From contig NZ_VIWT01000002.1 in assembly GCF_007829815.1 (NCBI RefSeq), forward strand, positions 496,001-560,000: DNA of 64,000 bases. Reading direction: 5' to 3'. The position numbers and the translations under genes are program-made. The notes under the pieces are model-generated. The model made no database searches. It was not told the origin of the DNA and saw only the letters and a program-made list of their open reading frames with translations. The DNA is from Kitasatospora viridis. Its GTDB lineage: Bacteria > Actinomycetota > Actinomycetes > Streptomycetales > Streptomycetaceae. Below are positions 34,434-43,165 of this stretch, piece after piece. The first letter of the stretch is position 1. Each line of letters starts with the position of its first letter.

Positions 34434-34684
34434 TTTCCACCCTTTGCGTGCTTGTCGATGTATTCGACGGCGTCCCGCACCGTACGGATCTTCTCGGCGT
34501 CCTCGTCCGGGATCTCGATGTCGAAGCCCTCCTCGAAGGCCATGACCAGTTCCACTGTGTCGAGCGAGTCCGCTCCCAGGTCATCGACGAACGACGCCGA
34601 GGGCGTGACCTCGCCCTCATCGGTGATGCCCAGCTGCTCGATGATGATCGCCTTCACCTTTTCCTCAACCGCGGTGGCAGCCAA
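34430..34684 (-). CDS. acyl carrier protein
   Basis: Protein of 84 residues with intact DSL motif ([20 protein letters not shown]); the serine takes 4'-phosphopantetheine. It resembles fatty-acid-type AcpP rather than a polyketide carrier. The start is a TTG at 34684 with GGGAGGG upstream; no ATG or GTG is available in frame near the start. No ketosynthase, acyltransferase or transferase genes are near, so it is an orphan, coupled to the serine-less carrier. Second copy besides a presumed primary acpP elsewhere. Confidence 0.85.
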   Translation of the reverse strand: MAATAVEEKVKAIIIEQLGITDEGEVTPSASFVDDLGADSLDTVELVMAFEEGFDIEIPDEDAEKIRTVRDAVEYIDKHAKGGK

Positions 34685-34909
34685 CCGGATCCCTCCCCAC
34701 ACTCGGGTACCACGGACAGGGCAGCCCAACGGACTGGATAGGCCCGTCACCGGCACGCCCTCAGAGGTCCCAGGTCTAGCACCGCATGTACGGGTCACGA
34801 TGGGAAATCCCCAGTCAGCGGCGGGAATCCGAGGGCTTGTGGTATGCGCACGGCTCACCTGGTGGCCGGGCTGCCGCACCAGCCGCCTTGGACGTGCCGG
34901 TGTCGTGGG

Positions 34910-35287
34910 TCAGCGGCAGTAGGGCAGTTTGGGGATGGGCTCGTTGACGCGGACGCCGGAGACGTAGGCAGCGGGGAGGTAACCGCCCTCGTCGAGGTGG
35001 GCCCAGTAGTGGTTCTGGGGCTGGTTGCCGTACGGGCTGGTGAAGTAGCCCCCCGCGCGCTGGCACCAGGCGGTCATGGTGCGCGGGCCGATGTAGGTGT
35101 GCAGGACGAGGCTGTTGGCGGAGGCGTCCCCGAACACCTTGAAGTCGGCCACGTTCACCCGCAGCCCCACGCTCCGTTGTTGCTGCGGTGCCGCGGCGGC
35201 CGTGGGAGCCAGCGCGAGGGAGGCGACCAGGGCGGCGCCGGCCGCCAGGGCCGTCATGCGGGAGGGAGAAGGGAGGATCGTGATCAT
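34910..35287 (-). CDS. small secreted protein, SH3-like
   Basis: Protein of 125 residues with signal peptide (MTALAAGAALVASLALAPTAAA region) and a mature domain of ~85 residues with two cysteines, beginning RSVGLRVNVADFKVFGDASA. The pattern of short strands and YGNQPQNHYWAHL resembles bacterial SH3-type secreted modules in Streptomyces. ATG at 35287 is chosen; an ATG at 35257 inside the signal is an alternative. Function unknown. Upstream 35288-35691 has no intact gene but includes a tRNA fragment. Confidence 0.65.
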   Translation of the reverse strand: MITILPSPSRMTALAAGAALVASLALAPTAAAAPQQQRSVGLRVNVADFKVFGDASANSLVLHTYIGPRTMTAWCQRAGGYFTSPYGNQPQNHYWAHLDEGGYLPAAYVSGVRVNEPIPKLPYCR

Positions 35288-35556
35288 GAAGCCGGTTCTA
35301 TCCGGGCCCGTCGCCGCGGGGCCAGGAGGGGTGCGCCGGATCCATCCGATCGGCCGAACACATTCACCCGGCGGCTCGGCGGACCGCGGTGGAGGCATCT
35401 CCAGGGCGGCGGGGGAAGCCGGCGCGGCACCGATGGCGCCAACGGCAGGTCGATATCACCTGGTAGCGCCGGGCGTTGACGGCCGGTCAACCGACTTCAC
35501 CCCGTCCCTGATGCGGCCGGGACGGGGTGCTCGAAATTCGTTCGCCCGAAATCCGC

Positions 35557-35592
35557 CGCTACGTCAGCAAGGCGCTGCGGCCCAATCGGCAG
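35557..35592 (+). pseudogene. 5' fragment of a tRNA-Leu gene
   Basis: 36 bp identical but for one base to 43152-43187, which is the leader and 5' half of the tRNA-Leu(GAG) gene. Similarity fades after the D-arm (an anticodon-arm-like stretch follows with two deletions), and the T-arm and acceptor 3' strand are missing. Dead tRNA copy or a site left by recombination. Confidence 0.7.
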
Positions 35593-35691
35593 CGACGGTC
35601 CGAGGCCGCAAATGAGATCGCGGTCGCGGCGCCGGACGACGCTCTACTGGTGTGCCGAAACCCCGTTGCGCGGTGGTGGAGGATGAGGCGC

Positions 35692-36234
35692 ATGGTCACC
35701 AAGGAGCGCGCCGTCGAGCTTGTCGAAGCCCTACTGCTGCGCGAGCATGAGGCTTCACCGTGGTTGCCTGAACTCGGTGTCATCAAGGTCGAGGAACATG
35801 CCCTCGGGTGGTTGGTCTTCCTCCAAGGGGTGGAGTACATCCGCACCCGCCGGTTCGAGGACATGCTGATAGGCCAGGGCCCGTACCTGGTGGATCGGCA
35901 AGACGGAAGCATCCATCACATCCCGGTGACCACGTATGTGCGCGAGGGGTGGGAGGCCCTCTACCGGGAGCACCTCAACCCGGCCGCGCCGCCGGAGGGG
36001 TTGGTCACGGTGGTTGCGGCAGTGCTGCGCTCCGACGGAGCGCTCGCGGCGATGCGGTATCTGCGCAAGCAGGCCCCGAAGCTGGGACTGCAGGACGCGA
36101 AGGACTACGTCTTGGCGCTGCAGACCGGATCCCAGCCTTCGGAACAGCTGGTGAGTCTCACCCAGCAGCCGGAGGAGAGCCCGTACCAGTGGATCGAGAC
36201 GTTGGCAGGCCCAGCGGAGAAGCGGTCCGGTTGA
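35692..36234 (+). CDS. YrhB/Imm35-like protein
   Basis: Protein of 180 residues. The first ~90 (MVTKERAVELVEALLLREHE, LGWLVFLQGVEYIRTR, then QDGSIHHIPVTTY) match YrhB/immunity protein 35, small proteins encoded with polymorphic toxins. The rest is a helical extension. Start at the ATG at 35692 with GGAGG about 9 bases upstream. No toxin gene is adjacent, so it may be an orphan immunity protein or unrelated housekeeping YrhB-type protein. Confidence 0.7.
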   Translation: MVTKERAVELVEALLLREHEASPWLPELGVIKVEEHALGWLVFLQGVEYIRTRRFEDMLIGQGPYLVDRQDGSIHHIPVTTYVREGWEALYREHLNPAAPPEGLVTVVAAVLRSDGALAAMRYLRKQAPKLGLQDAKDYVLALQTGSQPSEQLVSLTQQPEESPYQWIETLAGPAEKRSG

Positions 36235-36352
36235 GCGGTTGAGGGCCCGCCCGTGTGGCTGGTCCGGTAGTCGCGTTCCTCGCTGGTCCGGGTTCTTGCG
36301 GACGAGGTGGAAGATCGCGTCCACGATCCGCCCGTCTGCGGGTGGGCCGTCG

Positions 36353-36823
36353 CTACGACCAGGACACCCGGATCTGCTTGCGGACCTCGCGGACGTCGAC
36401 GACATCGAATCCGCTCTGGTGACGCACGACGTGCTGGACCTCGTCCGAACCCGAGTATCGGAGGAACCCGACCCAGCCCTGCGTGATCGCCTGCCGAAGG
36501 AGCCACTCGACGACCTCCATCACCACGCCGAACTCGTCGTCATGGACACACGTCCGGACGGTCAGGGCCCACGGAGCGCCGCCGTCCAGGCTCGGTTTGT
36601 CCACGGACCGGACCAGTCGGGACGTGTCCGCCCCGTCGAACGAGTGGCTGGCCGAGTCACCGGCGAAGACCTGCCACGGGTGTCCCCACGACTCCCAGTC
36701 GGCCGACTCAAGCACCGGTGGCGCTTCCGCCTGCCCCAGGAGCCACCTCAGCTCGTGCAGCGCCGACTCGGGCAGGTCCGACCTCAGGTCCACGGCAAGG
36801 AACAGGTCGTAGTAGTCACTCAC
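36353..36823 (-). CDS. hypothetical protein, 156 aa
   Basis: Starts MSDYYDLFLAVDLRSDLPES and ends RKQIRVSWS. Strand-helix alternation suggests a small alpha/beta domain; no motif, signal or membrane segment. Composition fits a real gene. It converges with the Imm35-like gene. Between them, minus-strand text near 36265-36345 (GRIVDAIFHLVRK) looks like a transposase remnant. Function unknown. Confidence 0.6.
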   Translation of the reverse strand: MSDYYDLFLAVDLRSDLPESALHELRWLLGQAEAPPVLESADWESWGHPWQVFAGDSASHSFDGADTSRLVRSVDKPSLDGGAPWALTVRTCVHDDEFGVVMEVVEWLLRQAITQGWVGFLRYSGSDEVQHVVRHQSGFDVVDVREVRKQIRVSWS

Positions 36824-36909
36824 GCCTCGGACCCTAGTGCTGTGACCGAATAGGTTCGCCGGGTTTATCAGCCGAGACAGGGCCAGCGGTGTTGGGTAGC
36901 CTCGCCCCC

Positions 36910-37233
36910 GTGGTGGATCAAGAGCAGTACGTCCAGTATCGGGACGATTCGAAGGTGTTGGCAGCTATCGGGGCGCATGTTGATGCCCAGGTCGGCCGGG
37001 TGACCGTCCGGCTGCCCAGGACAGTGGCCGAAGCCGCGATGGACGCGTGGGAGCGTGACGAGTTGGGCGGGCGCGCTCCCGAGACCCACGAGGAGTACAT
37101 GCAGCGGGACCGGGCCGCCGAGCTGGCCTTTATCGGCCTCGCGATCTCGGAGCGCGGTCGCCGGGAGGGCGAGGAGGTCGTGATCGACCTCGATGTCGCC
37201 TCCGCTGGGGCGGCCTTGCGGGCGTCGCAGTAG
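36910..37233 (+). CDS. hypothetical protein, 107 aa, next to IS630-type element
   Basis: Soluble protein starting from GTG at 36910 (VVDQEQYVQYRDDSK); an earlier start at 36889 is possible. It contains RLPRTVAEAAMDAWERDE. Its TAG is immediately followed by the transposase stop on the other strand, so the 3' end may have been set by element insertion. Family unknown. Confidence 0.55.
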   Translation: MVDQEQYVQYRDDSKVLAAIGAHVDAQVGRVTVRLPRTVAEAAMDAWERDELGGRAPETHEEYMQRDRAAELAFIGLAISERGRREGEEVVIDLDVASAGAALRASQ

Positions 37234-38355
37234 TCAGGCCGCGGCGGCCACCGGCCGGCCGCCCCAGCGCAGGCCTTTCTCGCTGCGGATGCGAGCGCGC
37301 TCGCGGCGCTGGGCGGCCAGGACGTCGGGGTGGCGGGCGTTGACGTTTCGCCAACGCAGGTAGGTGTGGAGCGCGCGAGTCTGGACCGTGTGGTTCGGGT
37401 GGTTCGAGTTGGCGAGCGTGAACTGCCGCAGCGGGCCGAAGTGCGCCTCGATCGGGTTCGCCCAGGAGGTGTTGGTCGGGGTGAAGCACAGGTGGACGTT
37501 GTTGTTCTTCGCCCAGCGCAGGATCTTCTTGCCGTTGTGGGCGGAGAGGTTGTCCAGGATCACGTAGACCAGGGCGCCGTCCGGGCGGGCGGCCCGGATC
37601 GATCTGAGCGCGGCCAGGGTGTTCACGGTGCCCTTCCGGCGCCGGTTGACGCCCCAGAGAGTGTCGTCGCCGACCGAGTAGCAGCCGTGGAAGTAGGTCA
37701 CGCCGTGGGTGCGCTTGTAGGTCGCCGGCAGCCGGTCCGGTTTGCTCTGTTCGGCCCAGCAGTTGCCCGCGGTGGGGCGGATGCCGAGCGGGCCGAACTC
37801 GTCGAACGTGAATGTGCGGTCGGGGAAGTGCTCCAGGACGTGCTCGATCCGGTCGAGCTTGGCGTCGTAGTCGGGGTCGGTGGACTCCTTCCAGGTCTTG
37901 GTGCGCTGGAAGGTGACGCCGCGTCGGGCGAGCAGGCAGCGCAGGGCTTCGCGGCCGATGCGGATCACCCGGCCGTGGACGCGGCGGAGGTAGGCGAGCA
38001 GTTTGCGGATGGACCAGCGTGTGAAGGGCTGCCCGAGCTTGGCGGGGCGGGTGGTGGCCGTCTGGACGACGAAGTCCTCGTCGTCAGGACTGAGTGGGCG
38101 GGGACGGCCTCCCGCCCATCGAGGGTCCAGGCAGGCCAGACCGATCTCGTTGAACCGGTGGATCACGTCCCGCACGGTGTCTTCGTCCGCTTGGACGAGT
38201 TGGGCGATGACCGGGACCCGGTTGCCGCCAGCCGAGGCCAGCAGCATCATCGCCCGCCGGTAACGCACCGAGCTGGTGCTGCCCCGACGCACGATCCGCT
38301 GTAACTGCCGGCCCTCCTGGTCCGTCAGTCTCCGGACCCTGACCGGCTCCGCCAC
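37234..38355 (-). mobile_element. IS630 family transposase
   Basis: Transposase of 373 residues from a GTG at 38355 (VAEPVRVRRLTDQEG). N-terminal HTH and IS630 linker (RWAGGRPRPLSPDDEDFV, FTRWSIRKLLAYL) and DDE domain with FDEFGPLGIRP, ILDNLSAHNGKK, NPIEAHFGPL giving Asp, Asp, Glu. Full length and apparently intact. TA target duplications and inverted ends could not be fixed by eye; a hairpin GTCAGAG/CTCTGAC at 38440-38468 lies near the upstream end. An upstream ATG at 38397 is less likely. Confidence 0.85.
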
Positions 38356-38397
38356 TCGCCTCGCTCCTCCGAGTTGAAACGTCTCGTCGACATCCAA

Positions 38398-38753
38398 CCG
38401 GCCGAGGGTCCGAGAGCGCCAACTCGGCGGACCTTCTCGGTCAGAGCACTAGCTTCGGCCTCTGACGGCAATCCCCGAACCGGCACCCGGCCCATGGCGA
38501 CCGCGGAGCCGGCCAGGGCGCTTCCGGAGGCCGTGACGAGGTCTCAGGGCACCAGTTTGTGATCAAAGCCTTGACACTGGCGCGAACGACCCGTTCGATG
38601 TCCTTCGCCGTGTTCGATATCGTCGAGTTTCAGCTACCGATGTTCACTTTTGGTAGTTGTTGGTGACTCACTTCCTCCTCCTCTCAGCGCTCCTGCCGGT
38701 GCGTCACGGCCAGGAGGTTCAGTGGGTCGGCTTCAGGGATGGGGAAATAGAGA
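38398..38753. other. upstream region of the GH27 gene
   Basis: 356 bp without a gene. TTGACA at 38571-38576 is a good -35 element and the inverted repeat CGAACG-acc-CGTTCG (38583-38597) lies in its spacer or start region, so it may be a repressor site of sugar-response type. Assignment is inference. Confidence 0.4.
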
Positions 38754-40448
38754 ATGGCAACGAGAACGAGTCGGTCTTCACGACTGCGGCGGGCAGCCGT
38801 GGCGGCGGGCGTCCTGGTGGCGGGGGTCGGCGCGATCCCGGCCGCGGGCGCTGCCGCGTCCGCCGCCACTGCGGCACCGCTGCTCCAGGTTCCGCCGATG
38901 GGGTGGAACGCCTGGAACAGCTACGGGTGCAGCGCGACCCAGTCGCTGATCGAGTCGGTCGCGGACAGCATGGTGGCGAACGGCATGCGGGACGCCGGGT
39001 ACCGGTACGTCAACGTCGACGACTGCTGGATGACCCGTGACGCGAACGGCAACCTGACCGGCAACTCCAACTACCCCGACATGAAGGGCCTCGGCGACTA
39101 CCTGCACGCGCGGGGCTTCAAGTTCGGCGTCTACGAGTCGCCGGGCGCCAAGACCTGCGCCGGATACTCCGGTAGCGCCGGGCACGAAGTCGCCGACGCC
39201 AACACCTTCGCGTCCTGGGGCGTCGACTACCTCAAGTACGACTACTGCGAGAGCGCCTCGTCGCTGTCCGCCCAGGTCGCCGACTTCGCCAAGATGCGCG
39301 CCGCGCTGCAGGCGACCGGCCGGCCGATCGTCTTCAGCATCAACCCCAACAGCGGCAGCAACACCGGCGCGGGCGTCAGCCGGGACTGGAGCGACGTCTC
39401 CGACCAGGCGCGCAGCACCGAGGACATCGGGGACCAGTGGTGGGGTCAGAGCTGGCCCAACGGCGTCGCCAACATCGTCAGCGAGAACGCCACGCTGGCC
39501 TGGCGGGCCAAGCCGGGCTCGTTCAACGACGCGGACATGCTGGAGGTGGGCAACGGCGGGCTCAGCACGACCGAGGAGCAGACCCACTTCGCCATGTGGG
39601 CGATGATGGCCTCGCCCCTGATCGCGAGCGCCAACCCGAGCAGCATCAACGCGACGTCGCTGGCGCTGCTGGAGAACCCGCGACTCATCGCGCTCGACCA
39701 GGACGCCCTGGGCCTGCAGGCGAGGGTCATCGGCGGGAGCCGACTGGTCAACTCCTCGGGCTCGCTCATCCTCGCGAAGCCGCTCAGCAACGGGGACGTC
39801 GCGCTCGCGCTCTACAACGGGTCCGACAGCGCGCAGACCCTGAGCACCTCGCTGGCCGCGGTGGGCATCCCCGGCACCGGAACCTGGACCGACCAGTTCA
39901 CCGGCACCGTCGTCCAGAGCGGCGCCGCCGCCATCACCACCCAGGTCCCGGCCCACGGCACCGCGGTCTACCGGGTCACCGCGCCCAGCGCGCCGGCCTC
40001 CTGGTACAGCTCGCTGATCGACCCCACCGCGGCCGCCCAGAGCTACCAGGCCGAGGACCCCGCCCACTCGATCGTGGCGGGCCGCTGGACCGGCAACTCC
40101 GGTGCGGTCTTCGCGTCCTGCCCGGTCTGCTCGGGCGGTGAGAAGGTGAGCTGGATCGGGGGGACGAACAAGCTCTACCTCAACGGCATCTACGCCCAGA
40201 ACGCCGGCACCTACCCGGTCACCGTCCAGTACCTGAACGGTGACGGCGGCGCTCGCTACGCCTCGATCTGGACCAACGGCGAGAACCTGCAGAAGGTCTC
40301 GTTCCCCGGCAACGGCAACTGGAACTCGACCCAGACGGCGACCGTGGAACTGACGCTGAACGCGGGCTACAACACCATCACCTTCGGCAACGAGTACGGC
40401 GGTTGGGCCCCCGACCTCGACATGATCTCGGTGCCCGCCACCGGCTGA
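38754..40448 (+). CDS. secreted alpha-galactosidase, GH27
   Basis: Protein of 564 residues. Signal peptide ~1-40, then GH27 catalytic barrel starting VPPMGWNAWNSYGC, with nucleophile Asp near 163 (YLKYDYC) and acid/base Asp near 224 (RSTEDIGDQW). The middle beta-domain follows and the last ~140 residues form a CBM-like module (SYQAEDPAHSIVAG, KLYLNGIYAQNAGTYPVTVQ) of CBM35/6 type. Exported enzyme that removes alpha-galactose from galactomannan or melibiose-type sugars. The 5' region has a promoter and an inverted repeat. Confidence 0.9.
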   Translation: MATRTSRSSRLRRAAVAAGVLVAGVGAIPAAGAAASAATAAPLLQVPPMGWNAWNSYGCSATQSLIESVADSMVANGMRDAGYRYVNVDDCWMTRDANGNLTGNSNYPDMKGLGDYLHARGFKFGVYESPGAKTCAGYSGSAGHEVADANTFASWGVDYLKYDYCESASSLSAQVADFAKMRAALQATGRPIVFSINPNSGSNTGAGVSRDWSDVSDQARSTEDIGDQWWGQSWPNGVANIVSENATLAWRAKPGSFNDADMLEVGNGGLSTTEEQTHFAMWAMMASPLIASANPSSINATSLALLENPRLIALDQDALGLQARVIGGSRLVNSSGSLILAKPLSNGDVALALYNGSDSAQTLSTSLAAVGIPGTGTWTDQFTGTVVQSGAAAITTQVPAHGTAVYRVTAPSAPASWYSSLIDPTAAAQSYQAEDPAHSIVAGRWTGNSGAVFASCPVCSGGEKVSWIGGTNKLYLNGIYAQNAGTYPVTVQYLNGDGGARYASIWTNGENLQKVSFPGNGNWNSTQTATVELTLNAGYNTITFGNEYGGWAPDLDMISVPATG

Positions 40449-40540
40449 CCGCGCAACCCCCACCCGAAGGGAGCAGCCGCCGGTCCGGCCTGGCGTTGCG
40501 ACCGCTCCCACGAGGCCGTTCGACGGCACCATGTGGTTAC

Positions 40541-40570
40541 CCCCGGGTGGACGCCGGCGTCCACCCGGGG
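40541..40570. repeat. 30-bp perfect palindrome
   Basis: CCCCGGGTGGACGCC followed directly by its complement, no loop, 92 bp after the GH27 stop. Could end the GH27 transcript or be an operator for the next gene. Confidence 0.85.
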
Positions 40571-40616
40571 TGTGCGCAGTCGTGTGTCGGAGCCGGCCAT
40601 CGACAGGGGTACCAGC

Positions 40617-42200
40617 ATGGACCGTCCCCACGCCTGCCGCCCGGGGCGCCGGGCCGTCCTGGCTGCCCTCGGGGCGGCGGCGGGCGCGGTGGTCGCCGGC
40701 TCTCCCGCCAGCGCGCAGGACGGTTCCGGGATCGAAGGGATCCATGGTGCCGGGACCCGAAAGCGCCAGATGCGGGGTGTGTGGATCACCTCCCTGGGCA
40801 ACATCGACTGGCCGCGGCGCCACCGGCTGGACGCCGAGCACGCGCGGGCGGACTTCACCGAGCTCCTCGACGAGGTCCGCGCGATCGGGTTCAACGCCGT
40901 GTTCGTCCAGGTCCGGCCCACCGCCGACGCCTTCTGGCCGTCCCCGTTCGAGCCGTGGTCCCAGTGGCTGACCGGTACTCAGGGACGGGACCCCGGCTGG
41001 GACCCACTGGAGTTCATGGTCCGCGCGGCCCACGAACGCGGCCTGGCGTTCCACGCGTGGTTCAACCCCTTCCGGGTGGCGATCCACCCGGATCCCAGCA
41101 GGCTGGTTCCCGGTCACCCCGCCCGTCGCAACCCGCACTGGACCGTCGTCTACCGCGGCGAGATCTACTACAACCCCGGCATCCCCGCCGTCCGCGCCTT
41201 CGTCCAGCAGGCCGTCATGGACGCGGTCCTGCGGTACGACATCGACGGCGTGCACATCGACGACTACTTCTACCCCTACCCCGACCGCACCGAGTTCGAC
41301 GACGCCGCCGCGTTCGCCGCGCACGGCCGCCGGTTCACCGACCGTGCCGCCTGGCGCCGCGACAACGTCAACGTGATGGTCCGCCAGCTGCGCGACCTCG
41401 TCCGGGCCGCCCGCCCCGAAGCGGTCTACGGGGTCAGCCCGTTCGGCGTCTGGCGCAACCAGGCCACCGACCCGGGCGGCTCCCGCACCCAGGCCCTGCA
41501 GTCCTACGACGCCCAGTACTGCGACACCCGCGCCTGGATCCGCAACGGCTGGGTCGACTACATCGCACCGCAGCTCTACTGGTGGATCGGCTTCACCATC
41601 GCCGACTACGCCGTCCTCGCGCCCTGGTGGGCCGAGCAGACCGCCGGCACCGACACCTTGCTCTGGATCGGCCAGTCCGCCTCCCGCCCCGGTGCCCCCG
41701 ACCGTCCCAGGCCCTGGCAGGACCCGGCGGAGCTCTCCCGTCACCTCGCCCTCAACGCCACCCTGCCCGCCATCGGCGGAGACCTCTTCTTCAGCGCCCG
41801 CTCCGTCCAACTGGACCGCATCGGCGCCATCCGGCAACTGGCCCGCGCACACTGGCAGCACCCGGCGCTGGTCCCGCTGCCGCCCCGACTCGCCGCCACC
41901 GCCCCACCCGCCCCGCCCACCCTGACACCCTGCGCCGACCCACCCGGCCTGACCATCACGCCCTCGCCACGCCCCGACAGCCCGCGGCCGTTCCAGTACG
42001 CCCTGTACCACTACGGCACCGACCCCGGACCGGAGCCGCCCGCCGACGCCGCCCGCCTCAGCACCTTGCTACCGGCCCACCACCTCGACCGGTTCCACCC
42101 TCCCGCCACCGCACCGGGCCCCTGGTACGCCGTCACCGCCGTCGACCGCGCCGGCCGCGAGAGCCCCGCCAGCGCACCCGTGCGGCTGTCCTCCCGCTGA
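40617..42200 (+). CDS. secreted GHL10/DUF187 family glycoside hydrolase
   Basis: Protein of 527 residues with a twin-arginine-type signal (RRAVLAALGAAAGAVVAG). Core residues ~55-400 follow the UPF0748/GHL10 barrel: RGVWITSLGNIDWP, FNAVFVQVRPTADAFWPS, AWFNPFR, YDIDGVHIDDYFYP, GVSPFGVW. These enzymes relate to GH13/GH10-like barrels and often cleave peptidoglycan-linked or polysaccharide glycans. A C-terminal fibronectin-like segment ends the protein. Start at 40617 after a short leader. It follows the GH27 gene; substrate unknown. Confidence 0.82.
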   Translation: MDRPHACRPGRRAVLAALGAAAGAVVAGSPASAQDGSGIEGIHGAGTRKRQMRGVWITSLGNIDWPRRHRLDAEHARADFTELLDEVRAIGFNAVFVQVRPTADAFWPSPFEPWSQWLTGTQGRDPGWDPLEFMVRAAHERGLAFHAWFNPFRVAIHPDPSRLVPGHPARRNPHWTVVYRGEIYYNPGIPAVRAFVQQAVMDAVLRYDIDGVHIDDYFYPYPDRTEFDDAAAFAAHGRRFTDRAAWRRDNVNVMVRQLRDLVRAARPEAVYGVSPFGVWRNQATDPGGSRTQALQSYDAQYCDTRAWIRNGWVDYIAPQLYWWIGFTIADYAVLAPWWAEQTAGTDTLLWIGQSASRPGAPDRPRPWQDPAELSRHLALNATLPAIGGDLFFSARSVQLDRIGAIRQLARAHWQHPALVPLPPRLAATAPPAPPTLTPCADPPGLTITPSPRPDSPRPFQYALYHYGTDPGPEPPADAARLSTLLPAHHLDRFHPPATAPGPWYAVTAVDRAGRESPASAPVRLSSR

Positions 42201-42243
42201 CGCCGATGGAGGGCTCCGGGCGGAACCGGCAAGCGTGCCGTGG

Positions 42244-42597
42244 TCAGGTGAGCGGGTCGCACACGTTGGTATCGGTCAGGTCCGAGGTCAGGCAGCCGGT
42301 CAGCTTCGGAGGCAGACCGGAGTAGACCATGGTCCCGCGGGGCGCCATTTCCTCGGTGAGCAGGGTCCCGGTGGTCGAGTCGAAGATGAAGAAGTTGCAG
42401 TTACTGTTGTCGCCGCGCGCCTGGACGATCAGCCCGCCACCGGGCGTGGGCGTCGCCAGCACCGAGCAGGTGCCGTTGGTGATGGTCGTGCCGCCGCCGA
42501 TCGTCTGGGCCTGGGCCGAGGCCGCGGCGCCCAGGCCGAGCGTGGCTGCCGCGAGCGCGACGGCCAGTGCGCGTCCGGGAGTTGAGGTGAATCGCAT
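42244..42597 (-). CDS. small secreted protein
   Basis: Protein of 117 residues with clean signal peptide (ALAVALAAATLGLGAAASAQ) and ~85-residue mature domain with four Cys (NGTCSVLA, SNCNFF, TGCLTSD, NVCDP), probably two disulphides. GGAGG lies 6 bases before the ATG at 42597. It converges with the GHL10 gene. No family recognised; Streptomyces encode many such extracellular cysteine-paired proteins. Confidence 0.7.
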   Translation of the reverse strand: MRFTSTPGRALAVALAAATLGLGAAASAQAQTIGGGTTITNGTCSVLATPTPGGGLIVQARGDNSNCNFFIFDSTTGTLLTEEMAPRGTMVYSGLPPKLTGCLTSDLTDTNVCDPLT

Positions 42598-42866
42598 GGT
42601 GATCCTCCGGTCAGGGGGTTCGCCCGCGGGCTCGGTGCCGGGGCACACCCCGAACCTCAGCACTCGGCGGCGCGCGGAGCAACCGGTCGCGCACGATTCC
42701 GGACGTTCCCGCACACTCCCGCACGCCCCCCGGACGGCGTCGGACGCCTCGTCACGTCCTGGGCCGTCACCTTCCGAGGCCGGGCTCGGAAATTCAGTCG
42801 CTCGTGGTGCATCCCGTGCTTACTCTCTTAATCGAAGCAAGGAACGAAACGACGAAGCATCAATCA

Positions 42867-42897
42867 GCAAGTAACAAGTAACAAGCAACAAGCAAGC
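42867..42897 (+). repeat. A-rich AAC/AAG repeat before the tRNA array
   Basis: Imperfect tandem (agtaaca, agcaaca, agcaag) with about 60% A/T, in contrast to the surrounding GC-rich sequence. It runs into the first tRNA-like gene and may be the processing leader of the array. Confidence 0.7.
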
Positions 42898-42975
42898 GTT
42901 GAGCGCTGGGACGCAAGCGGGGCTGTAACCCCTGCTCCCTCACGGGATGGCGAGGTTCGATTCCTCGGCGACGCA
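42896..42975 (+). tRNA. tRNA-Tyr(GTA)-like gene, degenerate D-arm
   Basis: Anticodon arm CGGGG-CTGTAAC-CCCTG gives GTA (Tyr), a long variable region fits type II, and the T-arm CGAGG-TTCGATT-CCTCG is perfect. The acceptor GCGTTGA/GCGACGC pairs at six positions. The D-arm is about three to five bases too short to fold normally, so it may be non-functional or atypical. Confidence 0.5.
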
Positions 42976-42976
42976 C

Positions 42977-43049
42977 TGGTCTGTAGCTCAATCGGCAGAG
43001 CGTCCGTCTCCAAAGCGGAATGTCGCAGGTTCGAGTCCTGCCAGGCCAG
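42977..43049 (+). tRNA. tRNA-Trp(CCA)
   Basis: 73 bases with all four stems paired: acceptor TGGTCTG/CAGGCCA, D GCTC/GAGC, anticodon TCCGT-CTCCAAA-GCGGA, T GCAGG-TTCGAGT-CCTGC. Anticodon CCA. Discriminator G; no encoded CCA end. Confidence 0.85.
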
Positions 43050-43083
43050 CGAGGTGCGCACAGCATTCGTGTGCGCACGGTAC

Positions 43084-43156
43084 GGCGTCGTACCCCAATG
43101 GTAGAGGGAGCCGGTTCAGGACCGGTCCAGTGTGCGTTCGAATCGCACCGACGCTA
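43084..43156 (+). tRNA. tRNA-Leu(CAG)-like with short variable loop
   Basis: Acceptor GGCGTCG/CGACGCT, anticodon arm GCCGG-TTCAGGA-CCGGT with CAG, T-arm GTGCG-TTCGAAT-CGCAC. D-stem only three pairs. The variable loop is 5 bases, whereas leucine tRNAs in bacteria have a long one, so it is a class I leucine-anticodon tRNA and its charging is uncertain. Confidence 0.7.
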
Positions 43157-43165
43157 CGTCAGCAA

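Noticed and set aside
38440-38468. Terminal inverted repeat of the IS630-type element
   Set aside because: GTCAGAG/CTCTGAC is a local hairpin and no matching end could be found after 37233.
42896-42975. Intact tRNA-Tyr
   Set aside because: Anticodon and T-arms are good but the D-arm is too short and one acceptor pair fails, so I list it only as tRNA-like.
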